Positions 14,872-25,619 of a DNA stretch of 34,336 bases are shown here, in pieces (the first letter of the stretch is position 1; the number at the start of each line of letters is the position of its first letter). The DNA comes from Tubiluchus corallicola (taxonomy: Eukaryota > Priapulida > Priapulimorpha > Priapulimorphida > Tubiluchidae): the NCBI GenBank assembly GCA_030141605.1, contig JAQGDQ010001570.1, positions 1-34,336 of the forward strand, written 5' to 3'. Position numbers and translations under genes: made by a program. Below the pieces are notes generated by a model, which saw nothing but the letters and a program-made list of their open reading frames with translations, had not been told where the DNA came from and did not search any database.

Positions 14872-17800
14872 CTAAGAGTTGCCCTTGTCACTGTTAGCCA
14901 ATATGATCTCGTTATCACTATATGCAGGTTCAGGGCCTCGAATCCAAAAGTCCACAGGATAAATATCACAGCTCTGAGACGGGAAAACGTGCACGGACGT
15001 GTCGTTAAAAATGTCTGCATACCGGAAACAGTTTTCCACGGGCTTTTCTAACACGTACGGAAGTATCTAAAAAAAGAGAAAGACTTGCAAGTGCTAACAG
15101 AAACAAAAATAAATAACAACAGAAACTTTCTTTTCTTAATGCTGAGCATAGGCAATCCATGTGGCAACATTGGTAAGGTACACCCAGTGTTTAACAGCAA
15201 GATATCCTTGAATTCAACAACATGGTGCAGCACGTATTCAGTAAGTACCAATACATTTTTAATTTTATCGTCCTTTTAAATTTTTATCAGTCAGAATGTA
15301 ATAATTTTAATTTTTTAAATACATCACGTATGCTGAACTGCAATCAATTCTAGATTACATTGTACAGTGGACTCTCGTTATAAGAATCACCTCGGGAGAA
15401 GGCAAAGTGATTCTTATAACGAGCATGACTCAGAATTGCTTTAAAATTTTTATGCACATAAAAATTATTTATTTCCCGAAATTACGCTAGAAACGACATG
15501 AAACAGCACAATGTTTTTCTGGCCTAAAAAGGACCTAAAAATTCCTAGACTAATGTTTTTATTTCATGGTTGGGTAAATATTTCATGATGCCAGAATTGC
15601 CTTAAAATTTTTTTAATGCACATAATTTTTTTTCCGAAATTGTGCTGGAGACGACAGAAAACTCTACATCTACTGCTTGAAAAATATCGATAGCTTGCTT
15701 TGCTTCATTTCTCCTCTGGTGAGGCGGTCAATTTCGGCTCCCAACCGGCTCCCGGCGCCAAAATTGATTCTACTGTCGAAAGAAGGGCGATTCTTATACG
15801 AGCGGATTTTCACTAGGAAAATGCCGATTCAATTCGGGAAACGCGATTTTGATTCTTATATCGAGCTGATTCTTATACGTGTGATGAGAGTCCACTGTAA
15901 CATGTTAATATTCAAGAAACTGTACTTACTGATTATATGTTTTATCAGAAATACTAGGCTCCTTTTTACTATTGTTATGTTGTTTTATTACTAATCGTGT
16001 AAACAATCTTGACTCATAATATGTTTTTTAAGAAATAATATTCGAAATAAAATAATAATTATTGTGAGTGCTTGTATAAGTAGGTGCCTCCAGTGCACTG
16101 CTTTGCCAATGGGCTTATAATGCTGTTAAGGCGGCCCTGATTCGAAAAACCATAAATCTAACCATAAAAATTTATTTAGTTATTAATAATCTTAGAATCA
16201 TTGTAATTGTAACTTCTTTACATAGCATTCCCGATCTGTTGAGGCATTGAAGATGGAGTAGAACAGTACCTACAAATTCTAACAGCGGTGTAACAAGTGT
16301 CATGCAAAAGGCGTGCCGCATTTCAATGTTGTTCTAATGAAACTGAATATAGCGCCATCAGTGGGAGAGAAGAGTACAAGCACTAAATTGCATTTAAAGT
16401 TCAATGTAAAAAAACAATATAGGAAAATGATGGTAGATGGCGAAAGATGCAGAACCTATTGTTTATCGCGTATAGGTAAAAGTCTAACACAGCATTCAGA
16501 CTAGTTGGTGAGTTTTCTCTCTGTCAGCAAACTTGCCAGTGTGAACTGCTTTATGAGTTACTGCCGGCAAGTTATTGTAAACTCTTCGACGACTGCTGCG
16601 AGTTGATTTACTGTCTAGTGTGAACGACTGGGTGAGTTGCTGTCTCGTAGCTAATAGAGTAGTGAGTGACAGCTTGTGCTTATTGTTAAGCAGTAACTCG
16701 CGCCAAATTTTGCTCTCTAGCCTTCTTAACACTCCTGCTAGTTGCTTAGTGAATTTCTTGGCAAGTTTACTAGGCGAGAAAACTCGCTAGCCTGACTTCC
16801 AGGTGCAACCTGCACTAAAACAGAAAGAATTGTAATGCGGAAAATTACGAAAAATGTGACTAGTTCATAAAATTCATAGTAAAACTCCGAAGTTTCTTTT
16901 ATTCTAGACTGAATAGGGCATTATGAAGTGCAAATTCATTGAACTTAACCCTTCTGCTTTGCATCAACCGTCCTTGAATTTTTTGTTTCATACATTTTAA
17001 CACAATACATGCCAGAATTCTGCACTTAATGACAGATCCTACAGACAGGACCAGTACCTAACGCATTATAAAAAAAAATTCTCTCAGACAAGATACATAA
17101 CTGGCAGAAGCAGTGTCTGAGCCACCATTCATATACTAACTGAGCTGAATGCTGCTTACCTTTGTAACAAAGCACACGAAGTAACCATTTTGTCATTCTC
17201 GCTGCCACAAATATAACTTACATGGATAATTAGTTAAACAAATGGAAATTATTGTAATGGAATTATACAAATACTGCTAAAACCAACATACCTTCAGCAC
17301 AAATGGAGCTTTTTGACGGAGAAGTCGGGACGGGACTGATTCAGCCATATGCTGAAAACTGTTGCCTAGAATCACAAGTTTGTTTAATTCTCCCGGCTCC
17401 CAGTTTGCCCACAGCACGTTATTGTACAGTGGCTTGCCGCAGTGGGGCATGTAGAATAACGTAGGTTTTCCTGAAACCTTACGCTTGCCCTCCTGAAAAT
17501 TAAAACCAGTGAAGAGAATGTTTACTACACAGTATGACAGCTTTCCAGAATTTCAGAAATGATACTGAAAGATTTAGAAATGATATCTAAGAAATAAATT
17601 TCTTAGATACTTAGGAATCACAGCATTCAGCACAACTTATTTTTTTATATAAAACTTCTCAAACAAGCCCAGTTTTCATTAGGGGCGAGCATTCTCTACC
17701 AAAAAGCAAATTCGAAATGAAAAGAAAATGTGACTTTCAAACTAGAATCAAACCAAATTTCAGTACTTTTGTATCCGAATCAAGTTTCAAAGACCTTTGG

Positions 17801-20800
17801 ACAAATTTTCGAATCACTAATAAAAAGCGGCCTCACAAAAATCACGCTATTACTTCATTTTGTCTTGCAGCAAAATTGTACCGACAGTATACGATTTCAA
17901 ACTTTTTGATGATAAAGAACGTATGTAATTAAAGTACTGAATTATTCGAATCTATAAATTTATGTTTGAATCAAATTCAAACCAAAAAAACTCGTTCAAA
18001 TCGAAGTCGATCCCTAGCGATTAGTCAAGGTATTAGCTACAACAGGGGTGTGCAAATTATCTGACTAGCCGGGCCACATTAAACTTTCCCACAATTCCTG
18101 CGGGCCACAGGCAGTTTGATCAAGAAGCCAAGTACAGTAGGGCCTAATAACGATTTTTTTGCATTCGACCTGCGTACATCATTACTACTACACTCAAGAA
18201 ACTATTTTAGAAGTTATTAAAATTTATATTACAAACCATATATTTCTGCTTTCAGGACAGATAGTGGTAATTTCATTACAATGCATATTTGTAATGTGTA
18301 TCACATAGTCTGTGTAGTACAGTGACATTAAGCTACAACCGTCTTGTAAGGGTTAATGGTATCCGATCAAGTAGAAAAAACTAGCCCCACTATCTTTGGG
18401 ATCGTGGCACGGACTTCAGCTGGATACACTCAATTAATCGCCCGGGCTGCACTTTCATTAGGTTAACAAATCTCTTCGCGGGCCGCACAAATTCTCCCGG
18501 CAGGCCGCAAGTGGCCCGCGGGCCGCAATTTGCACACTCCTGAGCTACGATAAAAAAATTTGGACGTGAATTCACATTCAGGGAGATAAAACTATCAGCA
18601 AATATCATTAATTTTTTAGTAATAGGGAGTGTTAATGTTTTTCTTGAATTGGGTGTTGTTGTAGTTTTCAGGGAAACAGCACTGTGGTACAGAATTCCAC
18701 AGAGAAGATGCCCAATGGGAAAAACTAGATTTTATAAGTAGTATTCTGACTGGTCAGCAGCACATGTTAGACCAGGACAATACTTAAAGCACAAAAAACC
18801 CCTTTGCTTACATAAAACTAAAAAATTTGTCTTGAGATTTTGTATCACAAACACACACGCACGCAGACACACACACACACATGCGCGCGTGCGCACACAC
18901 ACACATACACTCTCTGCCTTACTGCACACAGACCTTGTATTGGTAGCTACGTTGTGTAAAACTGCCGATGATGGTTAAACTCAGCCATTTTGATTTTAGG
19001 TCGTTTGAAGCAACTATAGATAAGGCCTACAATAAAAATACTTCTGTTTCCATCTAATCACCTCTCATCAAGTGTTGCCATTTTGTATGATGCATTTTTC
19101 CAGCATTAACGGCCAAGTTGTGTTGCCGCACATACCATAATTATCAGAACAAACGTGCGTTCGTGACACAAAAAGCTGGCTATACAATGATCGATAATTA
19201 TACGATAATTTAGTAATGCGAAAATAAAAAACAAGCGTGAAAAAATGTGCATTGAAAAAATTTAAAACCTTACTGTTAGCCAGTGGGAAATAAACAAACT
19301 TTGATTTCAATTGATTTTAAATATTCAACGATTCAGCTTTAAACATTCACAAAGCTTTAAACTTTTTTTTAAATTTCCTCGCTACTCACTACTCGAAACA
19401 ATTTGTTTTGTGGCTGACCTAACAATGAGTAAAGTTTGAAAAAATAATCAGAGGATTCGTAACACACACGTCGCTAACTTCAAGTGTGCTTACATGTTAT
19501 GATCATAGTACAAAATCACTGTACAGTCGACCTTCGTTAAACCGGACCCCGTTAGCCCGGATATCGGATAAGACGGACGTCATTCGTGGCAAAGGGAACT
19601 GACCGATTTCCGTCCGAGCGCTAAACACAACACGGCCTACCAACTGTACAATAATTTCTTTATCCTCACAGGTTAACTATTTTAAAGTAATACACAGTAT
19701 AGTATATAGTGCAATGTATATAGGCCTTATTAAGTTGATTATTCCTGTATAATATAGACCATATACAGGTATATCGGATAAATCGGACAATCGGCTAAAC
19801 CGGACCACCAACCCCCCCCCCCCCAATTAGTCCGGTTTAACGAGGGTTGACTGTAGTTGTTATAGGACAAGCTTTATATTCAAACATACTTCGTTTTCAC
19901 GTAGAACCAAAAGATTCAGTTTATCTAGAAGAAGTTTCTCGCTGTCACTGAAAAGAGGATCAAACACATAACATGGCACCTCCAACGTATCCCGGAGGAG
20001 AAGCAGAAAAGCCAACTGAAATCGTGCTATCAGACACGAAGAAAATCTCCCAAGACCATAACAGATCAGTTCCTGCACAGTATTCTGACACAAACGTCTT
20101 TCTGCAGTCCGACATTCACTGCATGTTGAAGAGACGTCACTGCTTATTTCACAGCACTGGTTATCAGTTATGTCAGTAGGCTGGCTTGAAGCTTTGGAAT
20201 GGAATTCGGAAGATTTGGACAGCTGTTTTCCCTTTCGGAAAGGCGGCTCTGACAAAACTTCAAGTAAGTTTTCTGCAAAGTGAGTAAAAAATGCACTTGA
20301 TTGCACTTCGTTTCTGAAAAATAAAATTTAAACTTGAAAAATCAACTCAACATCCTGCCTACTAATGTTGCAAAAATGAAATTTTAATTATGTTAGTGAC
20401 AAACAACAAAATGGAATCAAAAATAAGAGCAAAAAAACAATTTCAAAGTTTTAAGCATTATTCTTTAAATTTTCAAGTTTCTCAACATTTTAGAAGTAGG
20501 CAAACAACTGAGTGGTCAAGGCGTGTGTTTGGCCAAGTAGTTAGGTAACATCGGTCTTCGTTAACAACTTTTGAGAAATTTCAACGACCATATTGTCTCT
20601 CTCTCTCCCTCTAGATAGCTTTTACACTATTGAGGTGGGCAGCATGACACATCTGCCACTTCAATGTCCCATCTTACAGGAAAGGCTAGGCTTTTAGGAA
20701 GTTAGGCTTATTTCAATGTTGGCAGAAAATTTTGTTAGAAGGATTTAGTAATAAAAGCGTGACAAGCGTCGTGTGTAATTACTGAAATCACTTTGCAGTT

Positions 20801-22138
20801 GCGATTATTTCACACTTGGATGGTTTGAATGCTCATTCTTCCACCGATGACGTCATCTGTCGGCTGAAGAAAAGCAGGACATTGTCAATTTCTGTCAAAA
20901 GTGTAATAAGTTTTTACAAAAAATGTGCAGCAGGCTAATTTTCTGATATTTTTGCATGAACATTGGATGAGCAGATGAATACATAGATCGTACAACGTCA
21001 ATCAAAAAGTGGGGATGACCAATGAGGCGCTTTTACTCAGCGCTTACTGTTCTTCGATTGTTGGAGGGTTTACTCACATGCCCAGCCACATTTGCACCTA
21101 AATCCTATATGAAATATACAGCTAAAGTGTGTGTTCATGATTACTTTTGCCTTTTTCTTGACATGAAGGACCTTGTGCAGCTAAAATTCGTTAATAGTAG
21201 TGAAGAATGATGAAGCATTGTGGTTGGTGCATGAGTAATGTGGATGTTCACTATCCAAAAAGATTTGAAGGACGAGTTCGACTTATAAGTTTCCCCAACC
21301 CAAAAAAGACTTGCACAAGCGTCTAAGCAGCAAGTACTTATGGAAAGCCACAATGCGCTTACAAAAAGTCCACCCGTTATGTCATAAGTTTCAACTGCAT
21401 GTTAAATCCCAACTTCAAGCTTGTAAAAATGTTAAAAGATGGGTCATATTTTTTAAATGTACAGTTTCGGAAACGTTATTGACATTCATGTTAAACATCA
21501 ATGAAATCTCATTATTCTAAACCTTAGAGCATTTTTGGCCTTGAAAAAACCTACAACTTGCAAAACTGAACGAAAAACACTTTTGAAATGTAGCGTAGTG
21601 TCATCTTTTGTGTATTTTAATAAATCTAATGTTATCTGATTGTTATTATCTAAAGCAGTTTTTACCAGACGTCCAGAATGCGTCATGCCACATTGAGTAA
21701 AAATCATTTTAACTTATTTTTAAAGCATCCATTTATCAAATCTGTGTTATCGTATCACTTTTTCTGCAGCTGATACAGAGTAATGCATAAAGCATTTCTC
21801 GTGTCTCGTAAAAGGCGCTTAATACTGATCACAAATTTATGAAGACTCAGTGTTGTTACCTTTTAAAATAACTAGTCGATAATTTACATGTCTTGCCAAA
21901 TATATAAATCTGTCTTAGCAGCTGTGAAATTGAAAAGTGACTGCAGTACAATGTAAACATACCGTAATTGCTCGACTTTATCAAGCAAGTTTCTCTGCTC
22001 CAAATCATCTAAGTCTACACTTGACGTATCACCTTTCTGAATGCAGTTCACACTTGAATATTTGCTTCTCCCTTTGGAAAACAAACCTTTCCTTTTACGA
22101 GTGACCAAGCAAAATTCACCTTCAGCCATTAAAGTCAT
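14872..22138 (-). CDS. SRRD: SRR1-domain protein (SRRD-like), complete, four exons
   Basis: Minus-strand exons: 22138-21963, 20313-19890, 17492-17292 and 15066-14872, all with GT-AG junctions (three donors read GTATGT) and joining in phase to 331 aa. Family landmarks in order: basic VTRKRKG near the N-terminus, CYGLGRFSS at 143-151 followed by ARFQLAFLLLL, FDPLFSDSE at 176-184, RENE/EGKRKV across the exon 2-3 junction, YMPHCGKPLYNNVLW from 214, ILGNSF and NDTSVHVFP at 288-296. Length is close to human SRRD. A 35-residue tail follows the domain. SRR1 proteins act in circadian and light-response control in plants and are linked to heme-related regulation in animals; the biochemical activity is not defined. 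The second in-frame ATG (22129) is an alternative start. Introns carry several transposons, but the exons are intact. Confidence 0.93.
15365..15897. mobile_element. pogo-type MITE with GATTCTTATA internal repeats (533 bp)
   Basis: Ends CAGTGGACTCTC / GAGAGTCCACTG are inverted and flanked by TA at 15363-15364 and 15898-15899. Inside, GATTCTTATA followed by CGAG- or CGTG-like sequence recurs several times near the termini. A segment of about 70 bp at 15433-15501 is repeated, diverged, at 15594-15661. It lies in intron 3 of the SRR1-like gene. No transposase is recognised. Confidence 0.78.
16085..16139 (+). mobile_element. hAT terminus remnant (GCGGCCCTG end)
   Basis: A GTGCCTCCAGTGCACTG block runs to TTAAGGCGGCCCTG, resembling the CAGGGCCG-type hAT ends seen at 12099. 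No matching left end was found nearby, so only a terminus is called. Confidence 0.35.
16501..16790. mobile_element. MITE-like inverted-end element with CTAG borders (290 bp)
   Basis: The left border CTAG..GAGTTTTCTC, then AAACTTGCCA, recurs inverted at the right border, giving imperfect inverted ends of about 38 bp. CTAG may be part of the ends or a 4-bp target duplication. Inside, a GTGTGAAC..CTG..TGAGTT module occurs twice, about 70 bp apart. Superfamily is not assigned. It lies in intron 3 of the SRR1-like gene. Confidence 0.5.
17680..18016. mobile_element. TTCGAA-rich hAT-like MITE, copy B (inverted)
   Basis: Left end TAGGGGCGAGCATTCTCTACC corresponds to the right end of the copy at 31123-31523 in reverse orientation; the right end is decayed. 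The interior holds AATTCGAA- and TCAAATTC-like runs. Target duplication is not recognisable. It lies in intron 2 of the SRR1-like gene, 26 bp from the next hAT element. Confidence 0.6.
18043..18542 (-). mobile_element. GC-rich-ended hAT nonautonomous element, copy 2 (500 bp)
   Basis: Inverted relative to the copy at 14026-14526 and highly similar over its whole length. It starts CAGGGGTGTGCAAATTATC and ends AATTTGCACACTCCTG. Flanks AGCTACAA and AGCTACGA agree at 7 of 8 positions. The copy interrupts intron 2 of the SRR1-like gene. Confidence 0.85.
18795..19490 (+). repeat. dispersed repeat, copy 2 (related to 8757-8990)
   Basis: Shares ordered islands with 8757-8990, from GTCTTGAGATTTTGTATCA to GATTCGTAACACACACG followed by GCTAACT. 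It is longer because of a CA-rich microsatellite and extra sequence. The family is unassigned. Confidence 0.5.
18844..18908. repeat. CA/CG microsatellite
   Basis: Alternating purine-pyrimidine tract, mostly (CA)n with a CGCGCG core, inside the dispersed repeat. Such tracts can adopt Z-DNA. Confidence 0.8.
19524..19853. mobile_element. pogo/Tigger-type MITE, copy 1 (330 bp)
   Basis: Ends CAGTCGACCTTCGTTAAACC and its inverted form, flanked by TA at 19522-19523 and 19854-19855. A near-identical copy lies at 26234-26568. It carries a poly-C run at about 19813-19824. Its right end is 36 bp from the exon 2 donor of the SRR1-like gene. Confidence 0.87.
20314..21962 (-). other. intron 1 of the SRR1-like gene
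   Basis: No element terminus recognised. Several 60-70 codon open frames occur around 21022-21700, but none shows a known domain. It contains a short CT-rich run near 20598-20612. Confidence 0.5.
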
Positions 22139-22389
22139 CTGTCAACTCAGTATAAAAACTTGTCCTAGAAAAACACGTTAAACACAGTAAGTCAGCAGGC
22201 TAACCGCAGTTTCTGTTTTTTTAAATTGGGTTTAAAAACAGTTACAGCTGTAACTGTAGATTCCTCCAGGACAAAAACAAAACTTCTCGACATCAGAGCC
22301 TTTTTGAAGCTCTTATTCCTCATTAAGTTTGATTTTGTGCTGAAAACTATTTGTAGATTTCTGTTGTGTGCTACAGGCAGTCTAAAAGC

Positions 22390-23000
22390 AGCCTTTGCTT
22401 AGGTTGCAACATCAAAACAAATGCTAGTGTCATGATCACTGGTTGAAAACCCATGCCAAGGAGAGCAATTTGTAATGCATTCAAGACAATTAGTTAAGAC
22501 TAATTCTAGACAATTGTTTTTGGGAGTAGGAAAATGTTTAAATTAACTGAGAAAGCAGGTTATCATGCAAAGAATCAATAAACATACACACAAGATCATT
22601 ACGAGGAACAGGATCAGGCCATGCTAATTTTATGTCGGCACAAATGATAACATCCTTTTAAGACTAGAAAGAAATAGCATGTTTAATTTCTTCAAGTATA
22701 TTGATTTCAGAATAACCATATGTATGTATATAATTATTATTGCAAGATCTATATATGCAGGCAATACTAAGACTATCTCGTGAAGAAATCTTTTAAAAGT
22801 TCTACAGCAACAGTTTCAGCAGTGACTGACACAGGAATTATTACAGGAAATAAACATGATTTGACAATAATAGCCAAGCAAATAATTAACATAAGGAAAA
22901 ACAGAATATCTATCACATCTAAAAATTAAGTAACGTTAAGGACAAACTACACCGTCATCTATATCTTAGTTGCGGCACTAAATGTAAAGTATTTGCGGCA
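22390..23000 (-). mobile_element. LINE remnant: APE-type endonuclease domain, decayed
   Basis: Minus-strand frames, broken by stops and frameshifts, read in order a YRSCN block (about 22745), then DVIICADIKLAWPDP (about 22660, matching the GDFN region), then LELVLTN and GFSTSDHDTS (about 22440). The ordered signals I.YR, GDFN, LDLVLT and SDHD are the C-terminal half of the apurinic-like endonuclease of CR1/Jockey-type LINEs. The copy is inactive. Orientation is opposite to the LINE at 23330-24493, so this is a separate insertion. Confidence 0.6.
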
Positions 23001-23114
23001 AACTAGTAGGTCAAAACATGTTGTAAGCCATTTGACAATAAGGTAAATCAACCTCTAAGCGAGCAGTAAAATAAACACACAAACAAACGAACAAAAAGCT
23101 AAGTTATAAGTAGC

Positions 23115-23178
23115 ACAAGAGGAGACCGTCGCAAGTGAACAAGCGTGGATGTTCACTCTCGCAGATTCCTCCTCTTGT
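23115..23178. repeat. 64-bp two-part hairpin
   Basis: Perfect outer stem ACAAGAGGAG (23115-23124) with CTCCTCTTGT (23169-23178), and inner stem GTGAACA (23135-23141) with TGTTCAC (23150-23156). It lies between two opposed LINE remnants. The role is unknown. Confidence 0.6.
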
Positions 23179-23329
23179 TTTCTAGACTAGTATGGCGGAA
23201 TAAAAGGTTCGGTGAGTTCTTATTGCTTTTAGTTTGAAAATTTTTGTATTTTAAAAGCATAGGTTTTAAATTAATTTATAACCAATATCACTTCGAATAG
23301 AAAGCAAACGTGGGAAGCCTAGAAAAATA

Positions 23330-24493
23330 CAGGAAGGAAGACAATATCATATGCGTAGGAAATCAAGGAACTGTACTAGGCCAATTTGAAAATTGTAGTG
23401 TAGACTTTTGGAAGAAAGAAAAGAATGAGATTTAATGTAGAAAAAACTAATTATATGAGAACCTAAATGACAAAGATAAAATGGTATTGCCTCATTTAAA
23501 GATTGGCTTGGGTAACGGAGACGAATGAAGTAAAGCAATACAAATATCTTGGAAACTGGATAAACTGTCAAAATACCTATGAAACTTCAATTGCAGATAG
23601 ACAAAAGAAAAGTAAATTTGTAACATCATATATAAACAATCTAGCTCAAGAAAGAAATGTGGGCAAATATTCTGGAGAAATAAAACTAAAATTATATGAA
23701 ACATTTGCTTTGCCAACAATTCTTAGTCCCTATGAAACATGGGCAAATATGACTGTAGATGATGTAAAGAAGCTTGAACAAATCCAAGATAAAACACTAA
23801 GAAGTATGTTTAATTTAATAAGCACAACCCCCTATTGGGGAATAATAATGGCAATTGGATTATGGCCAATGTAGCAAAAAATAGATTATATGAAAATGAT
23901 GTTTTATCAAAATCTTATTATTCCTGATGAGAAACGATTAGCACATAAAATAATGCAACACCAATTAAGAAATGACAGGAAACGGTCAGGGGTTAATGAT
24001 TTGCGACTGATAGCTATATCAATAGTTATATATCTATATATAGATGTATCAATAGAAAACGTAATAGATCAGAAAAAATCAGAATGGAAGAAAAGTGTTG
24101 AACTAGTGTTATGAGATACATAAACTGAAAGTGTCAGCTTAAAGTACTAGATAGTACAAAACTAAGATTTTTGCACAATACAGAATGGAAATGTAAAATT
24201 CATATTCAGCAGAGTAGCCAGAAAGTAATAACATATCTACTGCACATAAGATTAAACATGATAAAAGTCAGATGTAATTACAGGAATAAGTACAAGGATA
24301 ATATATTACACCCAATGTGCAAATGAGAAGATCACACAACTGAGCACTTACTTGAATGCGAGGAATATCCGATGAGACTAAAGTGTCTGTAGATGATATA
24401 TACAGCAACGATATAAATAAACTCCAAAGGGTGGCGAAATATGTTGAAATAAGTATGATGAAGCGCAAACAAATTGGTGAAGAGATGAACTAA
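23330..24493 (+). mobile_element. LINE remnant: reverse-transcriptase C-terminal region plus CCHC motif
   Basis: Plus-strand frames read RMRFNVEKTNYM (about 23425), KQYKYLGNWI (23530), YSGEIKLKLYETFALPTIL, ETWANM, KLEQIQDKTLR and STPYWGIIM (to 23874), then after a stop KMMFYQN and QKKSEWKKSV. A further segment reads HPMC..EDHTTEHLLECEEYP (about 24310-24375) and finishes KRKQIGEEMN stop at 24493. The YLG block and C..C....H....C knuckle resemble LINEs of the Dong/R4-like group with restriction-like endonucleases; that assignment is inference. Several stops and shifts show it is dead. Confidence 0.72.
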
Positions 24494-24854
24494 AAAAGTT
24501 GTCAATACATAAGAAACGTAAAAGTACGATCGCAAAGTAAAGTGAAATTTGATCTTGCACACTACGAAGAGTTTGCTCATCTATTGTTGAAGTGGATCTA
24601 CTGGAATCACAGGAATTTGACGACACTTTCAAGAGGTGAAAAGATTCAATGTCTAGGAAAACGTAAATAATGAAAGGCTGTTTATCATTTATTCGTGTGC
24701 TTTTAAGAAAAGCAATACTTCGGATACTGTGAATGGAAAACATATTTTATGTAAACCAAGTCGATTCAATAATGCTGTATTGTTTGTGCGTTTAAACCAG
24801 ATCCGTAACTCGGTGTAATTTTCACTCATCGTTCGGTGTAAGCATAAAGCTTAA
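24494..24854 (+). other. probable 3' UTR or flank of the LINE remnant
   Basis: AT-rich, no domain recognised. Overlapping minus-strand open frames of 66-121 codons are antisense to the LINE sequence and show no family features. Confidence 0.35.
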
Positions 24855-25006
24855 TGGCACGTTCACACTTCGCACAACTTCTCTCTGAGAGTAAAGCTGC
24901 AACGTGTGAACGGCTTGGCAGCTTCTCTCGCAACTTGTTTCAACATGTGAACGGCTTGGCATCTTTTCTCAGAGTGTGAGAGAAGTCTCTATATCTGAAT
25001 GTGCCA
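24855..25006. mobile_element. PIF/Harbinger-like MITE (152 bp)
   Basis: Ends TGGCACGTTCA and TGAATGTGCCA are inverted with one mismatch, flanked by TAA on both sides (24852-24854 and 25007-25009), a 3-bp duplication as for PIF/Harbinger. The inside holds two direct copies of a GTGTGAACGGCTTGGCA-like module. Confidence 0.6.
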
Positions 25007-25619
25007 TAAGTCGTGTAACTTTACTTATCCCATCATGTCTGACATTTCGATCGTTCTTGTAGCGTACTGTCCTCAAGTGCAAGTCGGACATACAGTGAAG
25101 AAACTTCAAACATACGGCGAAAACATAAACAACTTGAAAATCCTTCCGCGCTTCTTTACTAATGATTCCAGCTTGTTGAAAACCTTGACCCCTGGGCATG
25201 CTTAAAATCGGCTGTTTCACTTTAATGCATCTTAAACAATCTTCGTGAACCTCTTACGGTAAAAACGCCCAGTAAGTCTGGGCAAGCAAGATACTGAAAA
25301 TTTGCATCAAGAGTAAAACAGCCTACAGAGGATTTATCAGGTAAAGACGAAGAAGCAGTGTGAGTAGAGTCAACCATATGCTGTCATTTTTTGCAAATTT
25401 TTCTAATTCTTGAACTTGTTTTAGTTTTTCAGGTCTACGCGAAAGTGTTTAAATTTGTAAAACGTCACTGTCATTTGATGAGTCACACAAACACTGCTCA
25501 ATAATTCTTCTACTGTTGTAAGTGTTGAGAAGAGGTTACAAACTTGCCTTTTTGTCACACGAGGTCGTAACAGGTGCAGAGATTGTTTGCCCATGTAAGT
25601 CGATTCTGTAAGGAAGAGG
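25007..25619 (+). other. 5' flank of RPB11
   Basis: Should hold the RPB11 promoter, but no TATA box or initiator can be named with confidence. A small perfect hairpin, GCCCAG-TAAGT-CTGGGC, lies at about 25268-25284. Confidence 0.35.

Noticed and set aside
21022-21707. Several 60-70 codon frames in SRR1-like intron 1, some faintly THAP-like
   Set aside because: Cysteine/histidine pattern does not fit a THAP domain and frames break repeatedly; not supportable.
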